Part shown: positions 63,514-64,000 of the stretch, in pieces
How the letters are laid out: every line of letters starts with the position of its first letter
How positions within the stretch are numbered: position 1 is the stretch's first letter
Source: Alistipes sp.
GTDB lineage: Bacteria; Bacteroidota; Bacteroidia; Bacteroidales; Rikenellaceae
Assembly (NCBI GenBank): GCA_020026335.1
Contig: JAHHQO010000003.1
Location: 1-64,000 of the forward strand
Reading direction: 5' to 3'
Length of the DNA stretch: 64,000 nucleotides
The notes under the pieces: generated by a model
Database searches by the model: none
Seen by the model: the letters and a program-made list of their open reading frames with translations, nothing else
Told to the model about the DNA's origin: nothing
Made by a program: the position numbers and the translations under genes

Positions 63514-64000
63514 ATGTTAAGCGTTAAAAATCTGCACGCCTCGGTCGAGGACAAAGAGATTCTTCGCGGTATCAACCTCGAAGTGAAACCCGGTGAGGTG
63601 CACGCTATCATGGGACCCAACGGTTCCGGAAAATCAACTTTGGCTTCGGTGTTGGCCGGAAGCGAGAAATTCACCGTCACGGAGGGTAGTGCCGAATTTA
63701 TGGGCCATGACCTGCTGAAGATGTCCATCGAGGACAGAGCACGTTTGGGCTTGTTCCTCGGCTTCCAGTACCCCGTGGAGATTCCCGGTGTGACGATGGC
63801 CAACTTCATGAAGCTGGCGGTCAACGAGCACCGCAAGTTCCGTGGCGAGGAGCCTCTCACCCCTGCACAGTTTCTGCGTATGATGAAGGAGAAGAGCGCA
63901 GTGGTGGAGTTGTCGTCGAAGCTCACTTCGAGAGCCGTGAACGAGGGTTTCTCGGGCGGTGAGAAGAAGAAGAACGAGATTTTCCAGATGGCGATGCTCG
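63514..64000 (+). CDS. sufC: Fe-S cluster assembly ATPase SufC, cut by window end
   Basis: The first 162 codons are present. Visible are MLSVKNLHASVEDKEILRGINLEV, Walker A GPNGSGKSTL, the SufC-specific GLFLGFQYPVEIPGV and the signature EGFSGGEKKKNEIFQM, which is diagnostic for SufC among ABC ATPases. Walker B lies beyond the window. SufC forms the ATPase of the SufBC2D complex. It follows sufB in the same direction. Confidence 0.96.
   Translation, partial: MLSVKNLHASVEDKEILRGINLEVKPGEVHAIMGPNGSGKSTLASVLAGSEKFTVTEGSAEFMGHDLLKMSIEDRARLGLFLGFQYPVEIPGVTMANFMKLAVNEHRKFRGEEPLTPAQFLRMMKEKSAVVELSSKLTSRAVNEGFSGGEKKKNEIFQMAML

Overview
The window is chromosomal DNA from a member of the Bacteroidales (Bacteroidetes). 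The evidence is a SusC/SusD pair with a hybrid two-component regulator, a type V (Mfa/Fim-like) fimbrial cluster built of lipoproteins, a BtuG/BtuB surface cobalamin system, and promoters that repeatedly fit the Bacteroidetes pattern TTTG-N19-21-TAnnTTTG. The genus cannot be fixed from sequence reading alone.

Layout. (1) 1-7265: a complete type II-C CRISPR-Cas locus between two near-identical copies of a tRNA-Lys(CTT) gene and its terminator. The array has 21 repeats and 20 spacers and is read on the minus strand. Cas2, cas1 and cas9 lie to its right on the minus strand. A tracrRNA with a clear promoter, anti-repeat and terminator lies beyond cas9 on the plus strand. (2) 7617-21975: a polysaccharide utilisation locus on the plus strand, with GH97 glycosidase, SusC, SusD, two (alpha/alpha)6-type putative glycosidases and an HTCS regulator. 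(3) 22156-27532: a cobalamin-riboswitch-controlled operon encoding a PKD-like lipoprotein, BtuG and BtuB. (4) 27728-45503: a roughly 18-kb minus-strand fimbrial operon of ten genes: DUF3575, DUF3868, an Mfa2-like protein, the major fimbrilin, then a hairpin followed by six accessory lipoproteins, one of them 1477 residues. (5) 45844-46761: an AraC-type regulator with a nine-G homopolymer in its coding sequence. (6) 47112-60349: a TolC/HlyD/MacB-type efflux operon with three FtsX-like permeases and one ATPase, followed by a sigma-54 activator and its kinase. Palindromes and a TGGCAC element upstream of the operon suggest sigma-54 control. (7) 60364-64000: a CAT-like acyltransferase, a small membrane protein, a candidate ncRNA, tRNA-Ser(GCT) and the start of a suf operon (sufB and partial sufC).

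Points most worth following up: the tRNA-bracketed CRISPR island; two spacers complementary to each other over 21 nt; a terminator-like spacer; the possible phase-variable switch in the regulator beside the fimbrial operon; the four-module giant fimbrial lipoprotein; and the enhancer/sigma-54 architecture of the efflux operon. All family names are from reading motifs and gene context; no database search was run.
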